Shown: piece after piece, positions 12,246 through 24,569 of the stretch
Numbering within the stretch: position 1 is the stretch's first letter
How the letters are laid out: every line of letters starts with the position of its first letter
NCBI GenBank assembly: GCA_911728435.2
Contig: OU452205.1
Span: forward strand, 4,144,760-4,208,759
DNA: 64,000 bases
DNA from: Apoderus coryli
Lineage: Eukaryota; Arthropoda; Insecta; Coleoptera; Attelabidae
Direction: 5' to 3'
Notes under the pieces: model-generated
What the model was told of the DNA's origin: nothing
The model's database searches: none
Seen by the model: only the letters and a program-made list of their open reading frames with translations
Translations under genes and position numbers: made by a program

Positions 12246-12840
12246 ATTTGGAAGTCAAAAGTATCCACTTCAATTATCCTCAGATTACGGAAACGCTTTT
12301 ACAAATATATTTTGATTAACTGCTATACATAAATTTAATAAACACAACACAGAAATGAAGGTGAATTACATTAATGCAATATTACAATCTTATCTGAAGA
12401 TATAATATGATAAGAAACAGTTTGCATTGCTATTGATAAAACTAGTAAATATAATGGAACTCAGACTTTAATATCCCTAAATCGTTACAACCTTCGAGCA
12501 TTTGATGTGTTCATAATATGGATTGATGTGTTACTAAATGCTGATGTAATATTTTTGTGTTATAGTAGGCGGGAAAATAGTTATTTTTGGTATCGGTGGG
12601 ATATTCCAGTACATTGAATGATACCTACTTCCTAACAAACAAGTGTATGCTATTTTACTCATTTATGTATTTATTTATAAATATTTTATAATATTTTTTT
12701 CTTTGAAAATATACAGGGCATTCCTAATGTATTATTACAAATTAATACAGGTGATAGAACAGTGAATTTTAAGGAAAAAAGTTTCTATAAATATAGGTCC
12801 GCATACGCATTGTAACCTAGTTACCTTGACAAAAGAGTTG

Positions 12841-13707
12841 CTATACACTTTAATAAGTTCAAAACATTGGACCTCAACATAAACTTTGATCATATCCATC
12901 TTCCTCTATCAGATTCTGCTAAACTGCTAGGAGTTTTTGTTGATCCGGACTTCAGCTGGGTAACGCATATAGACCACCTTTGTAAAAAACTTAATACATC
13001 TTTATATATTATTAATTCGCTGAAGACTTGCATGAGTGTGCATGTCTTACTTTCAATATATTATGCATTGATCTATTCAGCAATTGCGTATGGTATAGTG
13101 GTCTGGGGCAGGTATAGTATGATTGACAGAGTGTTTATACTACAAAAACGAGCAGTGCGTTGCATTTTTAATATTCCTTTTAGAGGTACTTGTAGGGAGG
13201 CTTTTAAGCAAAATCGTTTGCTCACAGTCCCATCTATTTACCTATATTAAACACTCTGTCATATTTACAAAAATAAAGATGGCGCGCGTACGTGTGGAGA
13301 CAACCACGAGTATTCCACTAGGGGAAGGGACCGATTATACTTGCCTCGTCCCAAACACGAATTTTACAAAAAGTCACCAAAATACGCGGGCTATCAATGT
13401 TATAATCTCCTGCCCGAGGACGTTAAGGGTTGCCTAACTGAGACCCAATTTAAAAGAAAATTGAAACTGTATTTGATTGATAGCGTGTTCTACAGCTTTC
13501 AGGAGTTTGTTGATACTAATGAACGGTAGTTTTTTTTTTAGCGATTGTAATTGTTCATTTGTTTGTTGTTTATTTAATTATTTATTTATTTTTTTCTGAA
13601 TGTTATTATGAGTGTTTTTATTTTGAACGTTATTGTTTAAATATTGACATGTCTATGTACACAAATGTACAATTTATGACTGAAATAAAGAATTTGAATT
13701 TGAATTT
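12841..13707 (+). mobile_element. CR1-like LINE, C-terminal RT fragment with TTTGAA tail
   Basis: The frame 12867-13250 reads LGVFVDPDFSWVTHIDHLCK, IYYALIYSAIAYGIVVWG and FILQKRAVRCIFNI, then CREAFKQNRLLTVPSIYLY. This is the region after the RT palm in CR1/Rex-like elements. A frameshift near 13250 is followed by PRPKHEFYKKSPKYAGYQCY and NLLPEDVKG to a stop at 13527-13529. The element ends in TTTGAATTTGAATTT (about 13690-13707). The catalytic core is absent. It lies between the two MARVEL-like genes. A weak hammerhead-like motif follows within 30 bp. Confidence 0.7.
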
Positions 13708-13726
13708 AGTTGCAGGGCGTTGAAAA

Positions 13727-13775
13727 TTAGCCCCTGATGATGGTTTTGTGTGAATATTAATGAAACGTTTTTAGA
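13727..13775 (+). ncRNA. Weak hammerhead-like motif
   Basis: CTGATGA (13734-13740) and GAAACGTT (13761-13768) occur in the right order, but no convincing stem II forms between them. It is listed because it resembles the ACGU-type motifs elsewhere. It is probably a decayed copy. Confidence 0.25.
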
Positions 13776-14559
13776 TAAACCAATGAAATTTTATACAGGT
13801 ATTTTGTTTTTAATTCTTAATAAGTCAAACCAAAATGATTTCCAAAATTATAGTCATGAGCGTATCAAAGTAGAGGGGCGGGGGAAATAATGCCCCAAAT
13901 TATTTGTTGCTCGGATATTTCACTTTTTGAGTTAATATTAATTGAAAGAAATGCAATTTGCTTAAAGAAGGAAGAAGGCTTCTTTTATTTTGTTAAAATG
14001 CTTAGTTTTTGAGTAACTTGAGTTTAAAGTTGACTTGATCATCCACAAAAAAATATTAAATAATTTGACAATTTGCGTATTCTATCGTCGATTACCATAG
14101 AACGCATTCTTTAGAAAAGAAAAAAGATTTTACGTAGGTAAACTATTTTCATTTTTCGTTTATATTGTCATGTAATTGACATTAAAAATAATTAGATTTT
14201 ATAATTTGCAGAAAATGATAAACAGAAAAAACGTAAACAATTTAATGAATTAATAAACAGACCAAAATACAAAACATTAAAATTAAATTACATAAAATGA
14301 CCCGACTAGAAAAACTGTTCGAAAGTACCACAATTTTTTTCTATGCGAAGCTGACATTTTCGTTGAATAGACATACATACATTACACAGCATTTAATGTG
14401 TGATGCTTTGGGCAGCATTCTGAATTTGCTGTGTAAGCATAGAATAATAAATACTATAAGAAGCTCCACTAGACGCTGAAAACGGCATCGACTCGTCGTT
14501 TTCCCAGCTACTACGTTATACTATATCTATATATACTATAAGATATGTGCGCTCACCAA

Positions 14560-14800
14560 CAATTTGAAGTGGTTGTAGAAAGTACGGCGAATTGCTTTTA
14601 AGACAGAGAGATCAAAGGTACCGACACGAGGTGAAGTAGCTGTATATAAACTGTGGTGTAAGGTCTTCAAGCGATCCAACTGAAGTTTAGTAAACACAAT
14701 TTGTCTCCAAACAAAAAAATCTAATGGGGTTATATCAGGAGAACGGGGTGGCCATTCAATACGACTAATTCTTCAAATCCATCTGCCGTCATAATTTTCG
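14560..14800 (-). pseudogene. Mariner-like transposase, C-terminal fragment
   Basis: On the minus strand EWPPRSPDITPLDFFVWRQI, the block with the last catalytic Asp of mariner/IS630-type transposases, is followed by LDRLKTLHHSLYTATSPRVG. The second Asp and the N-terminal half are missing. No terminal repeats were found. Confidence 0.65.
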
Positions 14801-14967
14801 TTAAACCAATTTCTTAAAACTCTTGAAAATTTAAGATTTTCTATTTTATTCTGTTTGGTTTCATTTCATATGTCATTGATTTTTTGTACAGGAGGCATAT
14901 AATATGTATGTTTATACATATACATATCTAAGTTTAACAAATACGCCAATGTAACTACGTAAGTTTA

Positions 14968-15016
14968 TGACATGCCACTGATGATGGAATAGTCTTTCGG
15001 AAACATGTCTGTCAAT
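14968..15016 (+). ncRNA. Hammerhead-ribozyme-like motif (ACAUGU type)
   Basis: CTGATGA (14978-14984) is followed by a GGAA/TTTC hairpin, then GAAACATGTC (15000-15009). TGCCA before the core can pair with TGTCA after the cleavage triplet at four of five positions. A TTTTGTGGA word about 45 bp downstream (near 15053-15061) is shared with the motifs at 17001 and 62078. That suggests a longer conserved module. Confidence 0.45.
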
Positions 15017-15224
15017 AATAATCCCATCCCGAATTGTACATAAATATAAAGAATTTTGTGGAGCAGAGGTCGTTTGATGTACCAATATTTTCATTAACTA
15101 TCTTGACAAACCTTTTATTTTATTTATTTGGCCGATTTCATGCAAATTTTTCATTAAAATAAAGAAAACATCACTGTTCTTTTCCGATGAAAGTGGAAGT
15201 GATAAATAATTGCATTTATCTTCA

Positions 15225-15400
15225 TTTAGTATAATGTTCAACTGTATATTTTATTTGAAATCCACAAACGAAAAAATCTGGAGACCGTGGAGGCCACTTT
15301 CCAGAAACATCAATTCATATCCATTGATAAAGACCTGTTACGTTGTGGCTAGCCACTCCATCGTGTTGAAACCAATCCTCTTCCAACCTCCTCTAATATT
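15225..15400 (-). pseudogene. Mariner-like transposase, C-terminal fragment
   Basis: The minus strand reads DWFQHDGVASHNV, a degenerate spacer with a stop, then GKWPPRSPDFFVCGF. These are the second and third catalytic regions of a mariner-like enzyme. The usual LTPLD tract holding the last Asp is deleted. Confidence 0.6.
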
Positions 15401-15959
15401 TCAGTTAAATTTGTTTCTAAACCAAGCTAAATAACACTGGAGAATGGGAAAATAATCCAGAAATCTCAAATAAATTAGTAGAGCAAGATTATCCGAGCCT
15501 ATAATGATATGTGCAATCGCACGATGGGGGTATATGAGAGGCAAGCTTAACGAATTAGGGAGTTGTAGTCTGACGCAAACTTCAATACTCTCAAGACAAA
15601 GAAGCACACTATATTTTGAGATCACAGTGCATCAGAGGTTTTTATTAACGTCGTCGTGTATTTGATTTTGAATATATTAATATACATAATTAGATTCGGT
15701 AAAACCAGTTTGGTTCTCCCCCCATAGTCAGAAAAATCAAGAACACAAACTAAATAAAGTTTTATTATTGAAAATTATTTATTTAAATAGAATTTATTAA
15801 CATTAAAAAATAATTAGCACAAATTTTTAAACTGAACTTATTCTTAATTCAACTGTGGTCAACAGATCATATATTATATAACTAATATAGATTAAATAGA
15901 ACATTTATAAGGCACACTAATTATAATCATTAGAAAAGTTTCAATATACGTAATAATAT

Positions 15960-18900
15960 TTACTCCGGCATATTGGGAGTAGTCCAAACATATCGCGCCC
16001 TAGGCGTCACGGCTAGATGATAGTTGTCTAATGTGTCTAAGAAATACGCTAGAGCTCCAATGTATCCAACGACCTGAAAACAGCAAAACATTACACAATA
16101 AATTACGATGCGTCCTGGCTGCCATGCAAATCAAATCAAATATTCATTCATAAATATGTTTATAATATGGTGAAAGTGGAGAATTTTTACCATACTAGAA
16201 TGAGTTAAATTCCCAATCGCATTCTATTCTACATATTCTCAACGTTCTCAAAAAAGAATGGATTTGCATAATCGAGGGTGTTCCAAATTAACGCAAGATT
16301 TGAATTTGTCGATATAAAGCAGTGTGTGAGAGTGTCGGTAACAATCCAGGAACCTCAATTCACTAAGGATCTGTGTCTCCATGCTTACAAAATTCAATTA
16401 ACACAACAACTAAGAGAGTTTGCAGAATGGATTATTCGGCATCAACAAATGGATGTTGATTTTTCGAGAAAAATCATCCTAAAGCGACGAAGGACATTTT
16501 CACCTTGATGGGTTTGTTAATCGCCAAAACTACCGCTTTTGGGGTTGTGAGAACCCACATGTGATTGTCGAAAAACAAATGCATCCACAAAGTGTCATTG
16601 TTTGGTGTGGATTTTGGAGGCATAATTATAATAAGCAGTGACTGTTACTAGTGCTTGATATGATAAAACAGGTCTATATCATGCAACAAGCCCACAACCA
16701 CACGTGGATTAAAGGAGGAGATTCAACGCTGCATCAGCGATATTCAGCCCCATTTATGCAGAATGGTTATGGAAAATTTCGACAAACGAGTGTGTATGCG
16801 TATGCAAAGCCGTGGAGGCCATTTGCCCGATGTGCATTCCATAAATAACCCTATCCTATGTACTTTATGATTGAATAAAAAACTTACAATCAAAAGACTA
16901 AAAAAAAAATCTTGCGTTAATTCTGGGATACAGAAAAAATTCCATAAAGGTGACCTCGGTGGAAATTGCTGTAACATTGATTTTGTAAGTTTCTCTTTTT
17001 TGCTACTGATGAAGGAACTGGTGTAATTTCCGAAACATGTTTGGACAATATTTATGAATTGCTATTAAATTTATTTTTGTGGAAATTCATTATTTTACAG
17101 TCCCCTGTTCGATAAGCAGGGTGCTGATATCTTAATTTTAAAACTGATTTTCTAGAATACAAACATTCAATAACGCACTATAGAACTAGAAATTGGGTAC
17201 ATTTCTTCAGCATGAAGAACCTCATTTTTTGAACAAAACAAAGCAAAAAAACAACTAATGGAAATAGGTGGGTCCAGTACAAATTGACCTCTTTATTTTT
17301 TGTATGTGCGCGAATATTTTGAAAAACAATTCAAAATATTAATAGAGACCCTCGTACTTCGTTCTTACCCCTGTAATGATGAATCCTTTGGTTAAAAGCG
17401 AAATAATGACAGAGGCACCCAATGTGTATACTATAACCATAAACAAAGAATTTATACATGCAATCCAGAACCAGGACCATGTCGATTTTCTAATTATTCC
17501 TTTGATGTGAAGAAGCAGCAAAATGACTGTTGATATTAAAGCATATATGGCCACTGCATTCAGAAAATATGACTTTCCTTCATATCCGCATAGTCCAATA
17601 AAGCTGATTACTGTGATGTTAATAAACTAAAAAAAAAAAAAAAACAATTATATTTGTAGAAATAATAATAAGCAATTATGTTAAAAAAGCAGATTTGCTA
17701 TGATAAAATAAATGGTAGATTCTTGTATCGTCAACACTAACAAGAAAGACAGACTGGGATGCATCATCAGTGGTTCAGTTACTGTTTCACAAAACACAAG
17801 ACATGGGAAAAGGGTTTGAAACCCGAGCCTTACTACAAAGATAGGGACGAGTTATAGTTTGGTTTAGAGTCCCACACTGTCTTGATGATATCGCTGGCAA
17901 AAAAAATTCACTAGTCGGTTCCGAACCAATAGATGAATTTTTAGGAGGACTATCAGAAAAAATGAACCACTTTGTACAGCGTATTTTATGAACTGATTAT
18001 GATAATTTTTTTTTAATAACCCAGAAATCTCCTATTGCTGAAATTGATGAAAGATCAATTGATAACGCATTATAAACTTTGGACGTTTTGTTTTCTCCTT
18101 AGAAATAAATTATTGAATTGATTTTTTTTATTAATGTTATATTATAGCAAATAAATTACAGAGAGTTATTGGATCTAATTTTTTGGTATTTTGTGTTGAA
18201 ATTATTAATTCTGTTTTCGTTTGTTTTGCTCGGCTATTGTTGGATTAATTGTAATTAGTTTTAATTAAGTTTGGGATAGAATAAATTATTTATATATAAC
18301 TGCAAATAAACTGATTATTATTATTTTTAAATCTCATTTCGACTGACACCGTTCAAATTTGTAAATTAAAACTAATAAAAGTAGTACTTACGGTCTCTAC
18401 CAGTTTAAGTATACCCGAATATGTCCATATGTAATCTAGTCCTGTCTGCTGCGCTTCCTAAAATATGCAAAATATTTAGAATCAAACCTAAGTCTAATAA
18501 AATTTCATATTTCGCAATACTATGCCCGCAACAATTATATTGTCGAATACATTTAATTTACATAAAGAACTATAATTTTTCGATGGCAAAATTGGCAGAT
18601 TCCTGACTGATCTGCGGAGATGCATGGGAACTTTTTATTAAACATCAATATTGTTGTTTGGGTTCTACTTGGTTGTTTTTATGTTTTATATAGTTATTGT
18701 TAAGACCTGTGGTGTTGTTATATGGCCCATGGGTACTCCTTCATCTGGTTATTTTGTATTATGAATAATTAAGCATTCTGGTACTTTTGTAGTTTGTTAG
18801 ATTTATTTGATATTGATTGAAACTATGTAATTTTTGTCTTGTAATTGGGCTCAGGCCTGTTAGGCAATAAATGATTATTTATTTACTAATTTTTACTATT

Positions 18901-21298
18901 TAGTTGCGGGTTTGGGTTATTTTTATATACAATATGTCCACGGATAGAGTTTGGAAGAGGAAAAACTTTTTTATTTGTCGATTTAGAAGAAAAAGTAATT
19001 CTTTATAAAAACGTCTGCTTGTGTCAAAACTACTAATTCAAATACCAAATTTACGATTACTATACAGGGTATATCAAAAATAACATTTTTAATGATTTTG
19101 AATTTTTTGTTTTTCTTTTTAATTTTATGAAAATATTTTCAAAACCGTGAGTTATTACACCAATTGTGCAAAAAACTCTAATAAACTTTTTTCTCAAAGT
19201 GGTTAATTTCATAGCTACTAATAAAATAATAAAATTAAAAAAAACAAGGAAATCAAAATCATTAAAAATGTTATTTTTGATATACCCTGTATAGTAATCG
19301 TAAACTTTGTACTCGAAATTGTAGTTTTGACACAAGCAGACGTTTTTATAAAGAATGACTTTTTCTTCTAAATCCACAAATAAAAAAGTTTTTGCTCTTC
19401 CAAATTCTATCCAGGGACACATCATTGGATAGAGGTTGGAAGAAGAAAAACTTTTTTATTTGTAGATTTAGAAGAAAAAGTCATTATTTATAAAAACGTC
19501 TGCTTGTACCAAAACTACAAATTCAAATACCAAATTTACGATTACTATACAGGGTATATCAAAAATAATATTTTTAATGATTTTGATTTTCTTGTTTTTT
19601 TAATTTTATTATTTTAATAGTAGCTAGGAAATTAACCACTTTGAGAAAAAAGTTTATTAGTGTTTTTTGCACAATTGGTGTAATAAATCACGGTTTTCAT
19701 AAAATTTAAAAAAAAACAAAAAAATCAAAATCATTAAAAATGTTCTTTTTGATATACCCTGTATAGTAATCGTAAATTTGGTATTTGAAATTGTAGTTTC
19801 GACACAAGCAGACGTTTTTTATAAACAATGCCTTTTTCTTCTAAATCGACAAATAAAAAAGTTTTTCCTCTTCCAAACTCTATCCGTGGACACATTCTAT
19901 AGAAGGTTGCGGTTTTTTCGAAAGTTTTCTACTTTTTCGTAAAACTCAAGGTGCAGTTAACAAAATTTCCACAGCCGTTTTAATTGTTAAGTTACGGGGC
20001 TAAATAGAAAATGTTGTATTTTGAGGCACTTCCTCGTATTTCAACTATCAGATATCTTATCAAAAATGCGATAACTGTTTGTTCTATAACTTTTCCCGTA
20101 GAACTCTATTCCGCCTTCAAAATTGGTGTACAATGTCAGTGTCAAAAAGTTATCGAACCCTACTTTATGTTTTTAATGGAACACCCTGTATATTTATAGA
20201 CTATAAAATTTGTCTATTTTTACCTTTTCAAAATTATATAATAGTAGATATTATGCATGTTTCTCAATAAATAAATTTTCTAAAATTCTTTGGTATTTTT
20301 ATTTTATACTTACTTTATTGGAGTAAAATAATAATTACAAACATGTTTTGCGAAGCCTTCCGGCTTTGAATAAACTACTTATAAACATTTAATCAGATAA
20401 CATGACATGTTTGCAAAGCGGTTCGGCTTTCAACAAACTATTTGAGTAATATTTATCAATTTCTTCGAATAATGACAGCGTATGAAAATTATGAAAAATA
20501 TGATATAATATGATTTATGCTATGATATGTTTTATACCTACACAGTAATTAAAATTCTCCAGAAGCTTCGGAATTATATTTCAGAAGGTAAGTAAGCTAT
20601 TATGGCCATGAAAATTTCTATTATAATTATAAGTTTGTGCTTATTACATATCCAGAAAGAAGGCAACCGTTTGTTTGAGATATTTGCTCGTTTAAAACCA
20701 AACAGTCATTTTTGACATAAAAATTTGAATATTTCAAAGCGGCATAGGCCGAGAATATAGGATATACACGATTGGTTATTGCGTAAAATCCAAAAATGTA
20801 ATAATATACAGCGTGCCTACTAATGCATAAGGACAGTATTGCCAAAATAAATATACAAAAACGGATCAATCCATTAACCACAGATGCCTTCTGCAAAAAG
20901 AACTTAAGTCCAATTTACGGCTGCATATCCGATATACAGGGTGTCAAAGTTTGATGTTTAAAAAACATTTTCTCGCGTTTTAATCATCGCATTTATATTA
21001 TTATAACTTCTACCGCTCCCAATGCTATCCCATTCTTATCTTGGACACTGTGTTTATTGATTTAAGTTAGTCTAAAAGCCAAAATGTTGATTAGTATCGA
21101 CTTTTATCAAGTGAGCGCCTTAGTCGGGCTCAAAAGATAAATCCGGCACTGTTAACAGAAATTTTAGAGCAATCAATATACTCAATTGCTGCATATTATA
21201 CAATTATTATTGATAAGATAATTTTATAGATTTTTATTGTGAAATAAAATTTAAAAAAAAATTTATAGTATTTTTCTTTTAAATAAACTTACAGTCAT
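15960..21298 (-). CDS. Four-helix MARVEL/CMTM-like membrane protein, gene 2 of a tandem pair (four coding exons)
   Basis: Coding exons on minus are 21298-21293 (ATG ACT), 18457-18392, 17626-17369 and 16073-15960, all phase 0 with GT-AG introns of 2835, 765 and 1295 bp. The product is 147 aa. Helix 1 (about 17-36) follows YSGILKLVETF, helix 2 is about 45-64, helix 3 about 75-99 and helix 4 about 105-124 (VVGYIGALAYFLD). A short tail ends TTPNMPE. This is the MARVEL layout: four helices with short loops and both termini presumably cytosolic. Exon sizes, phases, the two-codon first exon and the CTTCCAA word just upstream of ATG match gene 1, so the two arose by tandem duplication. Candidate AATAAA signals lie near 15773-15800. 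No damage was seen. The specific cellular role cannot be read from sequence. Confidence 0.8.
16275..16933 (+). mobile_element. Internally deleted mariner-like element with terminal repeats
   Basis: Terminal repeats pair near GTTCCAAATTAACGCAAGATTT (from about 16279) with its inverted copy ending near 16933. Inside are transposase blocks: LCLHAYKIQLTQQLREFAEW (about 16368-16430), then after a frameshift HFHLDGFVNRQN and CENPHVIVEKQMHPQ (about 16495-16610), then a deletion, then the C-terminus (KEEIQRCISDIQPHLCRMVM, about 16710-16770). The second and third catalytic Asp regions are gone. It lies in intron 3 of the second MARVEL-like gene. Confidence 0.7.
17000..17048 (+). ncRNA. Hammerhead-ribozyme-like motif (ACAUGU type)
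   Basis: CTGATGA (17006-17012), a GGAA/TTCC hairpin and GAAACATGTTT (17032-17042) fit the core with GUU as cleavage triplet. GCTA before the core partly pairs with TGGA after it. A TTTTGTGGA word follows about 45 bp on. It starts about 65 bp after the mariner relic and lies in intron 3 of the second MARVEL-like gene, on the antisense strand. Confidence 0.45.
18620..18885 (+). mobile_element. LINE 3' end fragment without coding sequence
   Basis: The segment ends GGCCTGTTAGGCAATAAATG then ATTATTTATTTA, resembling the 3' tails of the coding LINE fragments in this window (AATAAA followed by a TTA/TTTA repeat). No protein motif is present, so this would be a very short 5'-truncated insertion in intron 1 of the second MARVEL-like gene. 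Confidence 0.45.
18935..19892. repeat. Compound palindrome: two adjacent foldback units
   Basis: Two units (18935-19422 and 19425-19892) are each built as arm, core, inverted arm. The outer arms start TGTCCACGGATAGAGTTTGG and end with its complement. The arms are about 130 bp. Each core is a small element with CAGGGTATATCAAAAAT termini flanked by TA (19065-19289 and 19550-19761). Because the units are themselves palindromes, the whole 958 bp can also fold as one large hairpin. No coding sequence is present. Confidence 0.75.
19900..20200. repeat. Probable foldback/mariner-type element end
   Basis: The block ends GGAACACCCTGTATA (about 20178-20192), the terminal word shared by mariner-type termini in this window. 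No matching inverted start was found, so only one end is visible. Confidence 0.3.
20338..20446 (-). ncRNA. Tandem pair of degenerate hammerhead-like modules
   Basis: On the minus strand two copies about 61 bp apart keep a strong hairpin (AAGCC/GGCTT type, and a related AAAGC/GCTTT type) followed by AAAACATGTTT or CAAACATGTC. The CUGAUGA part is decayed (TTGTTGA and TTATTCA). The hairpin plus ACATGT layout links them to the better motifs elsewhere. Confidence 0.3.
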
Positions 21299-22384
21299 CC
21301 TTGGAAGAAGCAATTTCCAATATATTTATTTCTACGAATTATTGACTACACCATTCTGTTTTCACGTTAACACTGGATTGAATTATAACAAATAATCATA
21401 TCTAATCTTCAGATAAAACAAAGTGGGTAGATATGAGTGTAAAAATATTATCTACTAAAGTTATCCAAGTAAAAATTGAACAAGCACCAGTAAATAAGTA
21501 TTTCAACATTCTATGATACGGGAAAATACTTTTTAGATGCAAATGAATACAAAAATACACTTAATTACCAACTAGGTACCGTATAAAACATAAACTGCAC
21601 CATAACATGGCTTGACTTGATAATAACATAACAACAATAATTGTGATTACGACCCATGGGTGTCCCACAATTATTTCTGTATTTTAAAGATACAAAAAAT
21701 ATAAGTAGAGGCTGTCTGATCAGTCTCTAAATGCAATTGGCTAATTATGCGCTTATTTGTTAATTTTTGCGAAAAATTCCTTTTGAGGACTAAAAATAAT
21801 TTTCTGTTAATAATTACCTACAGTTTCAGATGCGTTTCTGGATGAATTGCATTTGAAAAACTAGGTATATTGTATAATATATCACTCGACATATCCTTAT
21901 TCCTTTTAAAATTTCAAGATTAGGATGAAAATATAGATAGTTGAATACATATTTAATTCTTCAAACTTTTCTACACCCTTATCGCAAAATGTTAGGTGCA
22001 ACACTGATTTAAGATTATAATTTCATAAATCCATTCATACCGTCCATCGCGTCGCGTCGATTACGATCACATTTTTAGAACTTTTCAACCGCTAATAAAT
22101 GTACGTGAGAATTTTATATGATGGATTTCTATAGTTTTAGTTGTTGCCATCTATCAGACGAAGCTTGAACTATTGAGTACACTCACTCCTGTGTGTTCCA
22201 TTACAGAATTATCATTATGAAGCAGAACCATTTCAATGTAGATCCCTATTTAACACATCATTCTGCCTGTTGCTAGCTCGTAATTTATATACATAGATGG
22301 CACTATATACATATTACATATTCAGTAATATTTTAAAGAATGCATGCATTATAATCGTTTCGAGTTGCGAAGAGAATTTTAATT
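21299..22384. other. A+T-rich intergenic stretch
   Basis: This is the upstream flank of the second MARVEL-like gene and probably contains its promoter and 5' UTR. I see no clear core promoter, coding block or terminal repeat. Confidence 0.3.
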
Positions 22385-23022
22385 TCTGATCAACAGGAAA
22401 AGTAGAGTTCCACTGAAAAGCAAGCTACTCCTCATCAAGGCTGTCGTACGCGTCAGCAACAACATGGGGACAAGCAGCGAGGTCATACCGGAGGAAACTG
22501 GAACCAAAGGAGAACAAAGCTATCAGAATGGCGATAGACGCATCATGGTTTGTGAGGAACGACCGAATCCGTAGGGATTTAGGTCTCAACTCCTTGACGG
22601 AACATTTCGCACAGCGAGCAGCTTGGGTCTTTAAAAAGGCAGAAGTGGATTACGACTGCGAGGAACAAGCAAGGAGATTCAAGAGGCGAAGATGCCAAAC
22701 ATGACCCTAGGCTCTACAGGGTGAAGACAACGTCGATTCTAGCGGCGTGCAAATTAGACATAATCCACGCGGAACAAACGTCAGAAGCAGACGAGACGAA
22801 AAAGAACACACGATAGATAGATCTTCACGACATAGTCCCAGGCCTTCTGAAACAAAAGGAGAGCTCCTGGAGGAATAGAAGTCTTTCCTCCAGAAATCTG
22901 CGATCAGATAGCTCCCACCGGAGACGTGTTATCTGAGACACCTTCCCAAGTTTGAGTCCCACACTCACCTGCGGATTATAGGGTGTCATGTCGTAAATGC
23001 ATTTCCTCTATAAAAAAAAAAG
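22385..23022 (+). mobile_element. Jockey LINE, C-terminal fragment with poly(A) tail
   Basis: The plus strand reads KLLLIKAVVRV (about 22421), then in a shifted frame KAIRMAIDASWFVRNDRIRR and DLGLNSLTEHFAQRAAWVFK to a stop near 22702. This is the end of a jockey-clade polyprotein. A roughly 300-bp 3' UTR ends in CCTCTATAAAAAAAAAA at about 23022. The RT core is absent. It differs from the FADD-type family and matches the jockey copy at 31580-33110. Confidence 0.7.
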
Positions 23023-23649
23023 TTTGCTGTTTGATTATGTCTTTGAGTGTATGATATGTAAAAAAAATAACAAAATCCAACAGAGCTGATCAGCTTCGTG
23101 GCTGCTAATGAATATGCCAAAATACTCATCTGTATACAACTCTCTTTTGGAGGACTCTGTTGAATGGTCTGGTCCCGCCTAGAAGCAAATTTCTTGTGGC
23201 CTGTCCTCTGTTCGGATCTCGCGTTATGTGTTTGACCTGAGCAGTTATAACTCAGTAGTGTTGTTTAAGCGCAAATTGCTCATCCGTTAATATGCAACTA
23301 GGTCTCAGCAAATTTTCAATTTTTGCTATGATTGGGTAGTATTACTTCTCCTTCAACCATACTGGAAGGCACTTCAGCTGTGATGATGATGGCCACTATT
23401 TCCTTTGTTGTTAGTGAATGAAGTTCGATATTTTCTTTGGAGGAATTGGTCATTTTCTATTTCTTGTTGCAAAATTCTAGTTACGGCAAATACAAGGAAT
23501 ACGGTGACGTACTTATAAATTTTTGGAGCGCCTAGTTCAGGATATTGCCGTACTATACAATCTGTGAGTTTTGAGGTCATGCTTGTAGAACCCGAACCAT
23601 GGAACAAGTTGGTGTCAGAAATGGGATAAATAAATATAATACCTCAATA

Positions 23650-24180
23650 TACTGGTAGAAAAAATATTGCAGAAATTATACACATAACCAAAAAAGAACA
23701 GAGAAAGCAACGTGATGCCTATAAAGAAGAACAACGGCAAGGCTGGTTTAGATGATCAAGTAAAATAAACACAAGAACAACTAAAAGAAAGGACAATCAA
23801 CAATACAAAAGAATTAGAAGAAATCAGTAACAAAATCGTAGAAATAGTGAAGAAATACGTAAACATACAAACAACTAGAGCGGTAATTGTTGAAGCAACA
23901 CTACGTTCGATCGACCATCTCCATGGTCAATGTGATGCAGCAGCCAGAAACCCCTACAACAAATAAACCAGAGATTGACGTGACGCGCCGGAACAGACTA
24001 AGCAATCCAACCGTTTCTCTCGATTTTGTTCGGCAGCTAGCTGATCAGACCTCCATCGATGGCATATATGACGGATACTAAGATGGCATTATACCACTAA
24101 AGATGTCTTGATAGATGCTCTGGAATATGAAGCTGCAAAATAACCCAGCAAGTCTACTCATTTTCACAAGATGATAATAG
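23650..24180 (+). pseudogene. Possible LTR-retrotransposon gag remnant
   Basis: Fragments such as KDVLIDALEYEAAK (near 24100) and an upstream charged, coiled-coil-like stretch (QLKERTINNTKELEEISNKI near 23790) resemble insect gypsy-type gag proteins. Stops interrupt all frames. There is no zinc knuckle, protease or polymerase nearby and no LTR was found, so the call is tentative. Confidence 0.3.
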
Positions 24181-24314
24181 AAACCCTAGAAGTAGTGAAA
24201 ACGGAATGGGTCACGTCTATTTCACAAGGAATGGTGGAACCAAAGCATAAAGAACAGCATTCCGAGTCCACGTCGGTACTTTGAACCAAATAATTTCAAA
24301 CTGTGACGTATGTC

Positions 24315-24494
24315 GCCGCCATTGTAGGAGAGAAGTCAGGTCCTGACTAAAAATAATTATATTTTTTAGTTTATAACCACAGTACTGTATTTTTATTTTC
24401 GTAAAAATATTTAAGTATATAATAATGTCCCTGTCAATTTCAAAAATATTTATGGTGTTTTAGCTATTGACATGTTCTCTCCTATAATGGCGGC
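24315..24494. mobile_element. Short foldback element (180 bp)
   Basis: GCCGCCATTGTAGGAGAGAA at 24315-24334 is repeated inverted at 24475-24494 with one mismatch. The interior is A+T-rich and non-coding. It lies just upstream of the P-like copy at 24570. Confidence 0.6.
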
Positions 24495-24569
24495 ATGCGC
24501 GACAAGATGTGCATGACGCCTCGCAACGGGGGAGTCAGAATTCTGATTGTTTTTATGCTGTGGTGGAAC

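Noticed and set aside
19060..19425. 121-codon minus-strand frame
   Set aside because: It lies inside the palindromic repeat and is low-complexity. It is explained by the foldback structure.
20627..20896. Hydrophobic minus-strand frame following a TTTTTGCAG acceptor-like site
   Set aside because: Considered as a further MARVEL exon, but it does not align with exon 3 of either gene, has no matching donor, and would lie inside intron 1 of the second gene.
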